Source: Bremerella alba
GTDB taxonomy: Bacteria > Planctomycetota > Planctomycetia > Pirellulales > Pirellulaceae
Assembly (NCBI RefSeq): GCF_013618625.1
Contig: NZ_JABRWO010000020.1
Coordinates: 1 to 63,210, forward strand
DNA: 63,210 bases
Reading direction: 5' to 3'
Shown: positions 25,522-34,765 of the stretch, one piece after another
How positions within the stretch are numbered: the stretch's first letter is position 1
Layout: every line of letters starts with the position of its first letter
Program-made: the position numbers and the translations under genes
Notes under the pieces: generated by a model
The model's input: the letters and a program-made list of their open reading frames with translations, nothing else
The model's database searches: none
Told to the model about the DNA's origin: nothing

Positions 25522-25971
25522 TCAGCCGCAGCGCGGACAACGCAAACGATAACGCGTCAGTCCACCGCCGCGGGAGGTGCTTGATATCATAACCTCTCCG
25601 CACTTCCGACAGAAATCGGGCTGCGTGTCGTCTTCGCCATCATCATCTTTCTGCTGACAAGCGACGCAGATCTTGGTATCTGGGAAGATCTCGAGCCGCT
25701 CGGGCGGTATCGTCTTGCGGCAATCCTGGCAAACGCGTCCGTCTCCCCAGTCTTCCTCTTCATCGCGGGGAAGATCAATTCGCAGGCCGACGCGTCCGCA
25801 TTCGTCGCAGGTCAGCTTATGGCTGCTGCGCTCAAACAGTTCTTCGACGATTGCCTGGTCGGGGTTTTCTTCCCGCCGCAGCATACCGACTTGATTCAAC
25901 AGTCGAAATTTATCGGCCGTACCGACGAGTCGGTGCCAATGACAATCGGGACAGCTAATTTCTTTCAGCAT
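25522..25971 (-). CDS. Zinc-ribbon protein with DksA/TraR-type C4 finger
   Basis: The product has 149 residues from ATG 25971 (MLKEISCPDCHWHRLVG); an open frame upstream lacks any cysteine pattern and is ignored. Six CxxC pairs occur (CPDC, CDEC, CQDC, CVAC, CRKC, CPRC), enough for three structural zinc sites. The stretch RVCQDCRKTIPPERLEIFPD followed by TKICVACQ is the DksA/TraR C4 zinc-finger signature, but the DksA coiled coil with its acidic tip is absent. The C-terminus ends RYRLRCPRCG. It is probably a nucleic-acid or polymerase-associated small protein, not DksA itself. It lies just upstream of the LRR/His-tail lipoprotein. Confidence 0.78.
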   Translation of the reverse strand: MLKEISCPDCHWHRLVGTADKFRLLNQVGMLRREENPDQAIVEELFERSSHKLTCDECGRVGLRIDLPRDEEEDWGDGRVCQDCRKTIPPERLEIFPDTKICVACQQKDDDGEDDTQPDFCRKCGEVMISSTSRGGGLTRYRLRCPRCG

Positions 25972-26112
25972 GCGTTTTCCGAGCAAAAATTGAGGCCGGC
26001 ACGCCAACCTATCGTTTTTCAAAATGGGGCCAGTTAGAATAGGAGACCACGTCAGCGGCCGATACCTATCTGGTATTGTTGCAAAAATCCCCCACCCCGA
26101 AGAGGACATCTG

Positions 26113-27105
26113 ATGTCGATGCGTAGTTTTCTTGCCTTGGTTTGTTGCCTCGCTGTGGCCTCGATTGCTTGCGGCCAAGAGTTCAAAAGTGGTATCGAGT
26201 GGCCCGAACCGAAAGTGGTTACCCCCGGCGATAAGCCAGCGGACCCTCCGTCAGACGCGATCGTGCTGATCGGTACCGAAGATCTTTCGGCCTGGAATGG
26301 TGGCGAAAAATGGAAGTTTGAAGACGGCGTCGCGACGGCAGCCAAAGGGCAAATCAAGACCAAGCAGAAGTTCGGTGACATTCAATTGCACATGGAATGG
26401 GCTTCCCCGGATGAAGTCAAAGGGAGTGGTCAAGGACGTGGCAACAGCGGTGTCTTTTTGATGGATACCTACGAGATCCAAATTCTCGATTCGTACGACA
26501 ACACGACGTACTTCGATGGTCAGGCCGGTGCCGTGTACAAACAGTCGCCACCGATGGTTAACGCAATGAAGAAGCCCGGCCAATGGAACACGTACGACAT
26601 CATCTTCACCAAGCCGGTCCGCAACGAAAAGGCCGATGTGATCGCTCCGGCCCGGATCACCGTGATCCATAACGGGGTGCTTTTGCAAAACAGCTACCCG
26701 ATTCGCGGCAGTACCCATTGGCACAAGGCTCCGGAATACGACCGTCACAAAGACGCGGAAAGTATCAGTCTGCAGTTTCACGGCAACCCAGTAAGGTTCC
26801 GCAACATGTGGGTCCGCGAAATTCAGCCGATCGAGCCAACCTTCGTGCCGGAAGACTCTGAAATGGTCCGTTACCGGGCCGACTGGTCGACCGAGCCAAT
26901 CACTGCGACGCCACCTCAAGAGAGTGAATCCGACAAGGAAGAAGCGGGTAAGAAAGAAGCCGACCAGAAGAAGGCTCCTAAAAAGGAAGAGGCCAAAGCG
27001 GAAAAGGCGAAGCCTAAGAAGGAAAAGATGAAGGAAGAAGCCAAGCCGCAGCCAAAGGCCGAAGAGCCTAAGCAAGACGCGAAGAAGAGCGACAAGCCCG
27101 AGTAA
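26113..27105 (+). CDS. DUF1080 (3-keto-disaccharide hydrolase fold) protein with charged tail
   Basis: The protein has 330 residues with signal peptide (FLALVCCLAVASIACGQE). Residues 45-250 form the concanavalin-like DUF1080 domain: DLSAWNGGEKWKFEDGVA, DIQLHMEWASPDEVKGSG, GNSGVFLMDTYEIQILDS, GQWNTYDIIFTKP. DUF1080 proteins bind or cleave oxidised sugars and glucosides in Bacteroidetes and Planctomycetes. From about residue 268 an 60-residue low-complexity tail of Lys, Glu, Ala and Pro follows (KEEAGKKEADQKKAPKK), not part of the domain. The tail could be a flexible attachment or a wall-binding segment. Terminator at 27141. Confidence 0.88.
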   Translation: MSMRSFLALVCCLAVASIACGQEFKSGIEWPEPKVVTPGDKPADPPSDAIVLIGTEDLSAWNGGEKWKFEDGVATAAKGQIKTKQKFGDIQLHMEWASPDEVKGSGQGRGNSGVFLMDTYEIQILDSYDNTTYFDGQAGAVYKQSPPMVNAMKKPGQWNTYDIIFTKPVRNEKADVIAPARITVIHNGVLLQNSYPIRGSTHWHKAPEYDRHKDAESISLQFHGNPVRFRNMWVREIQPIEPTFVPEDSEMVRYRADWSTEPITATPPQESESDKEEAGKKEADQKKAPKKEEAKAEKAKPKKEKMKEEAKPQPKAEEPKQDAKKSDKPE

Positions 27106-27140
27106 GCTCAGGCTATTAGCCTCTTGCAGACGACATATTA

Positions 27141-27178
27141 CCGAGGGTGGCCGACGGGTCACCCTCGGTTCGTTTCTT
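27141..27178 (+). terminator. Intrinsic terminator of the DUF1080 gene
   Basis: ACCGAGGGTG and CACCCTCGGT form a perfect 10-bp stem around GCCGACGGGT, followed by TCGTTTCTT, 36 bases after the stop. Confidence 0.78.
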
Positions 27179-27565
27179 GGTCCCTCTGGGGAATAAGGAT
27201 GGGTGCTTGGCGATTAGATTCCGCTCTTGCATTAGCCGCTTGTCGGTGATGCCCCCCCAAGGTTCTTGGGAAGATCAAACGAGCCACACGTACTAAGCCG
27301 CCGGATAACGTCTCGTTTACGCCCTCCCAATCGGCTCAGCTATCACACGCTGCCCCCCTGGCCGGGGCGGTTTTCTGGCGAAACGCATGCGGTAACCCTA
27401 GTTCTCACCCGCATTTACATAACTATTACATAGCTGCGACACGCCATTTACCCTCGGCGAGACGATTCCTCTTACAATTCTTCTCAATCCGCGATACTTC
27501 TGCGTATGTCAGAAATCGCCAATTGGACCTCTCCCCCTCAATGGATCGAAATTAAGGACATCTCA
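27179..27565. other. Long upstream region of the desaturase gene
   Basis: About 390 bases without a coding region. It contains short C-runs and a small hairpin (CCCCCCTGGCCGGGGCGG near 27352-27370), and an AT-rich stretch at 27410-27440 (ACATAACTATTACATAG) that could hold the promoter. I see no known riboswitch. The length suggests regulated expression of the desaturase, but nothing specific can be read. Confidence 0.3.
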
Positions 27566-28543
27566 ATGTCGATCGTCACCGAAAACGAAAAGACTTCGCT
27601 GCTCGGTGAGAGCAATCTCACCAAAGAGCGACCTAGTAAAAATAAGAAGGCGGATACTAGCCGACCGCGTCAGTCGAAGCCTTACAGCCAGCGTTTCCGC
27701 AATGGTAGTGCCTGGCCCATTATTGCATGGATCGGTTTGATTCACGTCGGGGCACTCGCGGCTCCGTTCTGCTTCACCTGGAGCGGACTGATCACCGCCG
27801 TCGTGCTGTTTTATCTGACCGGCTGCGTTGGAATCACGATGGGCTTCCACCGCTACTTTACCCATGCTGGCTTCAAGACCATTAAGCCCGTTCGTTGGAC
27901 GTTGGCTTTCATCGGTCAGCTTGCCGGCGAAGGCTCGGCGATCGACTGGGTCGCCACGCACCGCAAGCATCACGCCCATAGCGATGGCGAAGACGACCCG
28001 CATTCGCCGCAAGATGGTGGCGTGTGGGCTCATATCATCTGGCTCTTCCCGCATCACACCGGACCAGAAAAAGACGAACTGCACATGCGTTGGGCACCTG
28101 ACCTGCGTAAAGACAAGTTCATCTGGTTTTTGCACAACACGTTCATCCTCTGGCACTTGGTGCTGGGCGCCGGCCTGCTGGGCTTGGGTTATTACCTGGG
28201 CGGCTGGTACACCGGTATCTCGATGGTCGTGTGGGGCATGTTCCTACGATTGACCGTGCTGCTGCACGTGACTTGGTTTGTGAACTCGGCCACGCACATC
28301 TGGGGCTACCGCAACTACGAAACCACCGACAAAAGCACCAACCTCTGGTGGGTCGGACTGTTGGCCTTCGGCGAAGGCTGGCACAACAACCATCACGCTT
28401 ACCCACGCATGGCCGTTCACGGTCACAAGTGGTGGGAATTCGACCTGACCTGGAACGTCATCCGCGTCATGCGAATGTGCGGCCTGGTCTGGAACGTGGT
28501 CGACTACAAGCAAAAGACCAAAGACGGCGCGATCAAGGTTTAA
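27566..28543 (+). CDS. Membrane fatty acid (acyl-CoA type) desaturase
   Basis: The product has 325 residues from ATG 27566, chosen for AAGGA eight bases upstream; ATG 27506 in frame would add 20 residues. The three histidine boxes of the di-iron membrane desaturases are complete: HRYFTHAGF, HRKHHAHSD and GWHNNHHAYP. Hydrophobic pairs surround them (AAPFCFTWSGLITAVVLFYL; a second pair near LVLGAGLLGLGYYLGGW). The pattern fits delta-9 type acyl-CoA/acyl-lipid desaturases, which need an external electron donor, since no cytochrome b5 domain is fused. The N-terminal 30 residues are basic and polar. Monocistronic with a terminator at 28577. Confidence 0.92.
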   Translation: MSIVTENEKTSLLGESNLTKERPSKNKKADTSRPRQSKPYSQRFRNGSAWPIIAWIGLIHVGALAAPFCFTWSGLITAVVLFYLTGCVGITMGFHRYFTHAGFKTIKPVRWTLAFIGQLAGEGSAIDWVATHRKHHAHSDGEDDPHSPQDGGVWAHIIWLFPHHTGPEKDELHMRWAPDLRKDKFIWFLHNTFILWHLVLGAGLLGLGYYLGGWYTGISMVVWGMFLRLTVLLHVTWFVNSATHIWGYRNYETTDKSTNLWWVGLLAFGEGWHNNHHAYPRMAVHGHKWWEFDLTWNVIRVMRMCGLVWNVVDYKQKTKDGAIKV

Positions 28544-28576
28544 TCGCCTGCTCGGCAAGTTCAAAGAATGAAACAG

Positions 28577-28607
28577 AAAAGGCCATGCAAACCGCATGGC
28601 CTTTTTT
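28577..28607. terminator. Bidirectional terminator between desaturase and response regulator
   Basis: AAAAGGCCATGC, AAACC, GCATGGCCTTTTTT: the stem is symmetric, with A-run before and T-run after, so it can end both the plus-strand desaturase transcript and the minus-strand two-component operon. Confidence 0.88.
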
Positions 28608-28626
28608 CATTTTCCATCGACGAAAT

Positions 28627-29415
28627 CTACGCTTCCGATTCGTCAGTCTCAGGCTTCTTTTCGGCTTCCTCGTTGGTGACTTCCCCGTTGGGAATAAACT
28701 GATAGCCGGCGTCGCGAATGGTGATGAAGTGCTTAGGCTTCGATTTGTTTTTCTCGAACATCTTTCGCAGCCGGGCAATGAACTGGTCGGGGGCCCTGGT
28801 CGAGACATTGGCGGGCATTTCCCACACTTCCCGCAGTAGCTCTCCCTTGGGAATGATACGATCGGGGTGGGTGACGAAGTAATGCAGCAGTTTCGACTCG
28901 AGCTGCGTCAACCGAATCGGCTTGCCGTCGACGAAGGCCTGAAACGTATCGAAGTCGATCTCGACTTCGCCGAAGCTGTACTGATGGACCAGTTCTTGTT
29001 CCGCGTCTTTCTGAGGTTGTCGACGACGACGCAAAGACAACAGGTTCTTCACGCGGCTGAGAAATTCGTCGAGGTCGAACGGTTTCATCATGTACTGATC
29101 GGCCCCCACATCGAAGCCCCGGGTACGATCTTCCGAGAGGGTACGGGCACTCAAGATAAGGATCGGCATGTCTTCGCCGTTACTTCGCAGCGTTTCACAA
29201 ACGGCATATCCGCTCATGCCTGGCAGCATCAGATCGAGAATCACGAGATCGACTCGGCCCGGGTTTTCTTCGGCGATACGCAAAGCCATGCGGCCATCTT
29301 CCGCGACCGAGACCTGGTATCCTTCCGCTTCCAAGTTAAAGCGAATCCCCATGGCCAGGTGGTCTTCATCTTCCACCACTAAGATGTGCGTGTCGGCATT
29401 CGGTTTCATCGTCAT
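28627..29415 (-). CDS. OmpR/PhoB family response regulator
   Basis: The protein has 262 residues. Receiver domain 9-125: acidic pair in VVEDED, phosphoacceptor D61 in VILDLMLPG, Ser/Thr position in ILSART, and Lys111 in MMKPFD. The winged-helix DNA-binding domain follows (FGEVEIDFDTFQAFVDG; LTQLESKLLHYFVTHPDR; REVWEMPANVSTRAPDQFI; ITIRDAGYQFI). The last 20 residues are an acidic tail (EEAEKKPETDESEA). It follows the histidine kinase gene by 51 bases on the same strand, so the pair is one operon. Target genes are not evident. Confidence 0.93.
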   Translation of the reverse strand: MTMKPNADTHILVVEDEDHLAMGIRFNLEAEGYQVSVAEDGRMALRIAEENPGRVDLVILDLMLPGMSGYAVCETLRSNGEDMPILILSARTLSEDRTRGFDVGADQYMMKPFDLDEFLSRVKNLLSLRRRRQPQKDAEQELVHQYSFGEVEIDFDTFQAFVDGKPIRLTQLESKLLHYFVTHPDRIIPKGELLREVWEMPANVSTRAPDQFIARLRKMFEKNKSKPKHFITIRDAGYQFIPNGEVTNEEAEKKPETDESEA

Positions 29416-29466
29416 GACAATTAGGATGCGGTTAGGGCGTTAAGGAATACTTCGATCAAGAGGGGT

Positions 29467-30420
29467 TCAAGCCGGGGCAGGTTCAGGCTTGTGGGCTTCT
29501 TCCAAGGTCTTTGCCCCCGGCAAGGTGACCACAAACAGGGTCCCGCTTCCCTTCGGCGGATCCTTGACCCGCACGTCCCCCTTCATACGGCGGACGAGCG
29601 TTCGCACCAGGTACAGCCCCAGCCCGGTGCCAGGCTTCTCGCGCTGTAGTTCTAACCCGAGCCGTACAAAACGACCGAATATCTTGCGCCGCTGCGAGAA
29701 AGGTATCCCAGGCCCGTTGTCGGTCACTTCAATGACGGCTTCGTCGTTGTATTTTACGCGCAGTTGTACCTTTACTTCGGGATCTTTGCCTGAATATTTT
29801 ACCGCGTTATCGATTAAGTTTCGGAAGATAATCTCGATATCGCCATGTAGTCCGCGAACGATGCAGGGAACCGTTTTCAGCTTGATCGTCTCTGGCGGCA
29901 AGCGATACAAAAGGGCCACCGATTGGGCACATCCGGCCAATACCTTATCGAGACGGACATCTCCTTCTTCGGCCTCTTCTCGCCGGCGATCAAACCGGCC
30001 TGCTTCCAAAAGGTGATTGATCAAATGATCGAGCCGCTCGACGTCTTCCAGCATGGTCTCGTAAAACGCGCCCACTTTGTCAGGCGGAATCGATCTACGG
30101 TTGAGCGTTTGCAGGTACAGCTTAAGAGAAGCAATCGGGCTTTTCAGTTCGTGCGTGACGCTATCGATGAAGTTGGCCTGCCGTTGGCTCAAGTTGATCG
30201 CTTTAATCGAAAGGACCATATAGAAGATCACCCCCGCCAAAACCACGGCCAGAAAGGTCGCCCCGATCGGTAGAAACGTCCAATAAAGGGGAGCCGCCTG
30301 TTCGTTTTCAGTCGCCCCCCACACCGTGATCATCACCCAGCCAATGATCAGTGCGATCAACAGCACGATCATGATTACGGCGATCGTAATGGGCAAACGC
30401 AGGGTGCGGCGACTAGACAT
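29467..30420 (-). CDS. Sensor histidine kinase
   Basis: The protein has 317 residues. Two transmembrane helices (about 10-35 and 46-71) enclose only about ten periplasmic residues, so it probably senses membrane or intramembrane signals rather than a soluble ligand. There is no HAMP or PAS domain. The HisKA phosphoacceptor is H90 in SVTHELKSPIASL. The ATPase has the N box NLIDNAVKYSG, G1 DNGPGIPFSQR, and G2 GTGLGLYLVR. It is the first gene of the pair with the OmpR-type regulator at 28627. Confidence 0.93.
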   Translation of the reverse strand: MSSRRTLRLPITIAVIMIVLLIALIIGWVMITVWGATENEQAAPLYWTFLPIGATFLAVVLAGVIFYMVLSIKAINLSQRQANFIDSVTHELKSPIASLKLYLQTLNRRSIPPDKVGAFYETMLEDVERLDHLINHLLEAGRFDRRREEAEEGDVRLDKVLAGCAQSVALLYRLPPETIKLKTVPCIVRGLHGDIEIIFRNLIDNAVKYSGKDPEVKVQLRVKYNDEAVIEVTDNGPGIPFSQRRKIFGRFVRLGLELQREKPGTGLGLYLVRTLVRRMKGDVRVKDPPKGSGTLFVVTLPGAKTLEEAHKPEPAPA

Positions 30421-30690
30421 AGACCATCAGGTATAACGAAAGCTCGGGCACAAAAGTGATGTGCCGCTATTATAACGAGAAACGGACGCAATCCGAGGTC
30501 ATCACGGCTTGCCCCTTTTGCCGCCGCAGGGGAAGCGGGACGACGCTCACCTTATCATAGCCCCAGTGGTCGATCGAGAATCAGAGAGCTCCTTTTCATG
30601 CGTCGTTTTTCCGTCAGCTTCCAAGCTGACTGGCTTGTTTCACCGAGCTAAAACAAGCGTGGGGCCGACGTTCGATCGTTCTCGATGCTC

Positions 30691-31089
30691 TTAAATGGCT
30701 ACCAGTAGATGCCAGGCGACGCCTTGTTCGGCTGCCCGGGCGAGGACCTGGTTCCAGATGTCTAGCTCGCCCAGCACTTGCTTCGTGTTGGGCAATGTGG
30801 CCGGATGGGAACGCAGGTGTTCTTGTAGCGCTGAAACCGTATGCAAACCTTGCAGCGGCGCGAACCAGGTTTCTTTTTCGAGCTTGACGTCCGAAAGATC
30901 AATCCCATTGATCTCGGCCAACGCATCGGTCACCGCCGGTGATTGGCTTTTGAAATCGGTCAGCGAGACAACCCCCAGCTTCCGTGCCAGTCGCCCGAGA
31001 AAGATCTCGGACTTGGCGATTTCCTTGCCGGGCACATCTTCCGGGACGTCCGTCACTTTGTGATGCAAAACGATTAAAAATTCCGGCAT
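30691..31089 (-). CDS. Hypothetical protein
   Basis: The protein has 132 residues and no recognised family. It opens MPEFLIVLHHKVTDVPEDV, is predicted alpha/beta with no signal peptide, no cysteines and no membrane segment, and ends at HLLVAI. Codon use is like neighbours. It starts about 35 bases after the end of the ceramidase gene on the same strand, so it is probably the second gene of that unit. Confidence 0.6.
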   Translation of the reverse strand: MPEFLIVLHHKVTDVPEDVPGKEIAKSEIFLGRLARKLGVVSLTDFKSQSPAVTDALAEINGIDLSDVKLEKETWFAPLQGLHTVSALQEHLRSHPATLPNTKQVLGELDIWNQVLARAAEQGVAWHLLVAI

Positions 31090-31122
31090 AGCGTAGATGC
31101 CTTGTCGATTGCCTAAATGAGT

Positions 31123-32574
31123 TTACTTTGCCTGCTCCTGAAGAGAATTAGACAGTCTCATCAAATTTTCGACAATCTTTGTGCTCGCTTTTTCTTCCAC
31201 AAAATTGGTGCCCAACCACGTCTCGTAGCCCCCAAAGCGATGCTGCTCTGGCGTCGGCAAGTAACCGAACGAACCGTTGGCCAACTCGATCGTGAACGCT
31301 TCGGCAAACGGACTACGATCTTTGATCTCTAAACCGGTCTCGGTGAATGTCTCGAATGGGATCGCTGAAATGCCCAATTCGCCGATCTTAATGACCTGTA
31401 TGGGGACCTCTACCACCTCGGGAGCATCTTTTATTTTTTCAATACGGCTGGCGTAAATCTGTTCGCGACGGTGGCCGGACGCATCGTCCTTCAAGCGAGC
31501 TTCGACTTCTTCAAAGTGCTTGATCATTTCCGGCGTTGGCTGGCGTGTTTGCAGCGGAAGCTTCATCGCGGCGGCTCCTAGTGGAACCCAATCTTGGAAG
31601 GTAATTTTTTCGTGTGCTGCGGCCACTTTGCTGGCCACTTTTTCGGCGACTTCCTGCATCTTCTCGTACCGGGCATAACGCTTGGGGCTCTTTTGCGTGA
31701 AGTCGATGTTATTCACATCGCCACTGGTCCCGTTGGAGAGAATGCCCACAAACGCCGGTTGCTGATCGGTCGCGTTTAGCTTGTCTTCGATCTTCTTGGC
31801 GAAGTAACCAAAGTAGTCGGCCGAAACGTCTCCACCACGAACGCCGCCGACGTAATGCAACGAATAATTGGCCAGCAAGGCAATCGGTCGTCCGTCTTGG
31901 CTTTGGACGGAAAGAAAGCAGATCTCGGGGTCCACCGGGCCGGCTGGTCGGTCGAGCGCACTGCTGCCGCGAGGAGGATTCATCCGCACGCGATCGACAC
32001 CGCCAAATGGATTGGTCAACTGCGCCGCGTCGTTCATAAACCAGCGACGATTGAAGACTTCGCTCGGCTCTTGGGCGGCTCCCCAACCAATCTGGGCTGG
32101 CTCCAGGTTGTTGATCGCCCGCTGCACGCCGTCGGCGATGCGCTGGACCAGAAACGCTCGATACCCGGTGAGTTTATTCTGTTTGATGATCTTCGACTCG
32201 CCACGCACAGTGGTCGCCGAGTGCGTATGCGTGGCGGCCATCAACTGATGCGAAGCGGGGATTCCGGTTGCCTCTTCGACCAGCTGCTTGGCTTTGTCGA
32301 AGACGTCTTCAGGAATGCCTACGTTGTCGCAAAGGACAATTGCCAACCGCGTTGTCCCGTCGTCGAGTACCAGACAGCGTGCATGTAGTTCGTCGTGAAT
32401 ATGTCGAGCTGGAATGGGCTGCCAGTTTCCGACAATCATTTCCCCGAGCGGCGGCGTGATGTTACTGGTCGCCGCGCCGGCGAGTAATTGCTTCTCAGCG
32501 GCATTTGCGGAAGGGGCCCAGGCGGCAACAGCCACCAACAAGCAGAGCAGTACGTTGGAGAAATAGCGAGACAT
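31123..32574 (-). CDS. Secreted neutral/alkaline ceramidase-like protein
   Basis: The product has about 483 residues; an ATG four codons upstream (32586) is also possible, and GGAA before 32574 favours the latter. The signal peptide is NVLLCLLVAVAAWAPSANA. The neutral/alkaline non-lysosomal ceramidase N-terminal domain is recognisable from LLAGAATSNITPPLGEMIVG, LAIVLCDNVGIPEDV and the zinc-binding MAATHTHSATTV. The family hydrolyses N-acyl amide bonds, but in planctomycetes these genes are numerous and their true substrates are unknown. The C-terminal immunoglobulin-like ceramidase domain appears absent or reduced. Confidence 0.85.
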   Translation of the reverse strand: MSRYFSNVLLCLLVAVAAWAPSANAAEKQLLAGAATSNITPPLGEMIVGNWQPIPARHIHDELHARCLVLDDGTTRLAIVLCDNVGIPEDVFDKAKQLVEEATGIPASHQLMAATHTHSATTVRGESKIIKQNKLTGYRAFLVQRIADGVQRAINNLEPAQIGWGAAQEPSEVFNRRWFMNDAAQLTNPFGGVDRVRMNPPRGSSALDRPAGPVDPEICFLSVQSQDGRPIALLANYSLHYVGGVRGGDVSADYFGYFAKKIEDKLNATDQQPAFVGILSNGTSGDVNNIDFTQKSPKRYARYEKMQEVAEKVASKVAAAHEKITFQDWVPLGAAAMKLPLQTRQPTPEMIKHFEEVEARLKDDASGHRREQIYASRIEKIKDAPEVVEVPIQVIKIGELGISAIPFETFTETGLEIKDRSPFAEAFTIELANGSFGYLPTPEQHRFGGYETWLGTNFVEEKASTKIVENLMRLSNSLQEQAK

Positions 32575-32682
32575 GGCAGTTTCCATTTCGCGGAGTTAAG
32601 GCGAGCAATCTAAGGCAGGTTCTCACAATGTACCAACATAGAACGTGATATCAATTTCATTTTTAAGGTCGCACGCACAAAA

Positions 32683-33276
32683 TCAGCGATCTTGTTTTTG
32701 TTCCCACAACTGCGCAAACCAATCGAGCGACTCAAGCTCGCTGCGTAGCGGCGTGCGGATGAACTGCGGGGCGCGAAAGATGTACTCGACTGACTTCCAT
32801 TGCCCATCGGCGCACAAGGATTCGATATGCCTGATGGCCGACGCTTGGGAAAAGGCTTCCTTCAAGTCGCTCAGCTCGCTGAAGTTGGTCGGCAAGCCGG
32901 TCCAGATGACGGCGTCGAAGTCGGTTAGATCGGCCCAGGCGGCAATCGTCGGCGGGACGGAGGCCTGCGATAGCCCAGGCGGATGGGCATGCGGCAGGTA
33001 GATGCCGACCTCTTTTTCGGAGGCATTTTCACGGATTTGCAGATCTTGGATTGCCTCGGCCGGGCTCTCGCGGTGGCTGATGGTGTAGGCCACGCGGCAA
33101 TTGGCTCCTAGCTCTTCTTGCAGAACCAGGGTGAGGGCCCGTTTGCGGCTGACGGAAATGCGAGTGAACTCCAAACGCAGCATGGGCCCATCGAAATACC
33201 AGGGACCGTGATGCTGATCAAACTCGGGCCGATCGTCCCACAGCAGGGACCCCCAGCCGATGATGGCCGTTTTCAT
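32683..33276 (-). CDS. Hypothetical protein with gamma-glutamylcyclotransferase-like start
   Basis: The product has 197 residues from ATG 33276. The N-terminus TAIIGWGSLLWDDRPEF resembles the YGSL substrate-binding loop of gamma-glutamylcyclotransferase-fold proteins. LRLEFTRISVSRKRALTLVL and EVGIYLPHAHPPG are consistent with such a barrel, but the catalytic Glu is not certain. No signal peptide. The upstream leader contains a long inverted repeat (33294-33348) that could affect expression. Confidence 0.6.
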   Translation of the reverse strand: MKTAIIGWGSLLWDDRPEFDQHHGPWYFDGPMLRLEFTRISVSRKRALTLVLQEELGANCRVAYTISHRESPAEAIQDLQIRENASEKEVGIYLPHAHPPGLSQASVPPTIAAWADLTDFDAVIWTGLPTNFSELSDLKEAFSQASAIRHIESLCADGQWKSVEYIFRAPQFIRTPLRSELESLDWFAQLWEQKQDR

Positions 33277-33293
33277 CTGTTTCCAAGTAGAAA

Positions 33294-33348
33294 GTCGACT
33301 TCTTGTTTTCATCTCTTAGATATAACGGATGAAACAGAGGAAGTCGAC
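33294..33348. repeat. Inverted repeat in the leader of the 32683-33276 gene
   Basis: GTCGACTTCTTGTTTTCATC at 33294-33313 pairs with GATGAAACAGAGGAAGTCGAC at 33328-33348, with a small bulge. It lies between the stop of the lipoprotein gene (33379) and the start at 33276. It could end the upstream transcript (a weak U-run) or mask the ribosome-binding site. Confidence 0.55.
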
Positions 33349-33378
33349 GGTGCCCGCTCGTAACCTGGGTCAACAAGC

Positions 33379-33687
33379 CTAGAGCTTGTCTGCCATCTCC
33401 TGGGCCATGGTTTTGACCCGAGCAGTGTCTTTTTCGGCAACCAGTTTTTGGAAATCAGCCATCAGTTCGGCGGCTTTCTCGGGCATGGCTTCTCGCATCC
33501 CGTCGATTTCCTGATAGAGTTGCGATTTCATCGCTTTCAGGTTGCCGGTCGAGCCAATTTGCTGAAGTGTCTCCTTCGCATCTGGGGCAGGGGGAACGAC
33601 CCTGACGGGTGATTCTCCTGAGACGCCGCAGCCTGAGAACACAAGAACAACCAGCACAAACCAATGGTAGTGAACACGCAGAGTCAT
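33379..33687 (-). CDS. Small lipoprotein
   Basis: The protein has 102 residues. A lipobox ends VFSGC (Cys20). The mature part is short and helical (NLKAMKSQLYQEIDGMREAM; EKDTARVKTMAQEMADKL). No family recognised. In planctomycetes a small lipoprotein often follows a DUF1559 gene, and that is the arrangement here: it starts about 60 bases after the end of the pseudopilin-like gene, so they are likely cotranscribed. Confidence 0.75.
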   Translation of the reverse strand: MTLRVHYHWFVLVVLVFSGCGVSGESPVRVVPPAPDAKETLQQIGSTGNLKAMKSQLYQEIDGMREAMPEKAAELMADFQKLVAEKDTARVKTMAQEMADKL

Positions 33688-33748
33688 GGACTTTTCCTAG
33701 TCGCAAATGGGAAATTCATCAATGGAATAATGGCTAACGAATGAAGTG

Positions 33749-34765
33749 CTATGGGTTTTGCACAACCTCTCCACCATTTCGACTTCCCATTGCGTGATAT
33801 GCGCTCGAATCGATCGTTTCCGTAATAAAGCGAACCGACCCGTCTGCCAACGTAAAGTTGACTCCGCCCGGATGACGGCTGCGGGCCACATAAATTCCCT
33901 TTGAGCTGCCATGGTTGCCGGTGTTGGTCGAGGTCATGCAGCTGGGATATTTCCAGTTGGGCGTCGCCATGGTGTTGAACATGGCGTATTCCAAGGTGCC
34001 GCGTGTCCAACGCAAAGCGGCATAGCTGCTGTGATTCGACTTGTTGTTCTCGCAGGCGACCCCAGCGGCATCCAGCGATGCCTGGGTGATGGGACCTTGC
34101 GAAGTCGATTCATTGGCCGACCATGAGAGCCCGCGAACCACGTCCGATTCGACTCGATAGAACGAATCATCCCCGTCCCCAGTAAGGTGCTCGCCGACGA
34201 GGATCGTATTGGTGGTTCCGTCGGTAATCCCAGCGAAGTTGACTTCTTTGTACCTGCAGAAAACACCGTTCTGCCGCGCTTCGTCAACGTCCCAGCCCAG
34301 ATTCGATCCTACGGAGAATGGATAATTGCAGTTACCTTGGCGAGACGAATCAGGAAAGCTCGAATCAGAAGGACAGACGAAACCGGAAATCCGATTGTTT
34401 TGAACGAGCGATTCCGCGTTACTGGCATTGTGATAGAAGTTTTGCGTGGCCGTCTTTACTTGTTCGTAAACAGCAGACTGCTCGATGAACGGCAAAATTT
34501 TGACGTGAGGACTGGCCGAGTAACTGGAAGAAGCACCTGAGACCACGCCAAGCTGGTTATACCGCGGAAAGGTTAAGAAGGTGTCGTGGTAGTTGTGGAG
34601 GGCGAGTCCTAGCTGTTTCTGATTGTTGGTACACGACATCCGGCGAGCCGCTTCGCGTGCCATTTGCACGGCCGGCAGTAACAGGGCGATCAGCACGCCG
34701 ATGATGGCGATCACCACCAAGAGTTCGACAAGGGTAAAACCAGAAGGACGTTTCAAACGTCGCAT
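33749..34765 (-). CDS. DUF1559 protein with type II pseudopilin-like N-terminus
   Basis: The product has about 338 residues from ATG 34765 ([18 protein letters not shown]), preferred because GGAG lies six bases upstream; ATG 34777 is four codons earlier. The class III signal [18 protein letters not shown] with Glu at +5 is the prepilin-peptidase cleavage and methylation motif. It continues with the planctomycete signature [26 protein letters not shown], and ends with the DUF1559 C-terminal block [19 protein letters not shown]. Planctomycetes carry tens of these proteins; they are thought to form surface fibres or secretion pseudopili. Confidence 0.93.
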   Translation of the reverse strand: MRRLKRPSGFTLVELLVVIAIIGVLIALLLPAVQMAREAARRMSCTNNQKQLGLALHNYHDTFLTFPRYNQLGVVSGASSSYSASPHVKILPFIEQSAVYEQVKTATQNFYHNASNAESLVQNNRISGFVCPSDSSFPDSSRQGNCNYPFSVGSNLGWDVDEARQNGVFCRYKEVNFAGITDGTTNTILVGEHLTGDGDDSFYRVESDVVRGLSWSANESTSQGPITQASLDAAGVACENNKSNHSSYAALRWTRGTLEYAMFNTMATPNWKYPSCMTSTNTGNHGSSKGIYVARSRHPGGVNFTLADGSVRFITETIDSSAYHAMGSRNGGEVVQNP

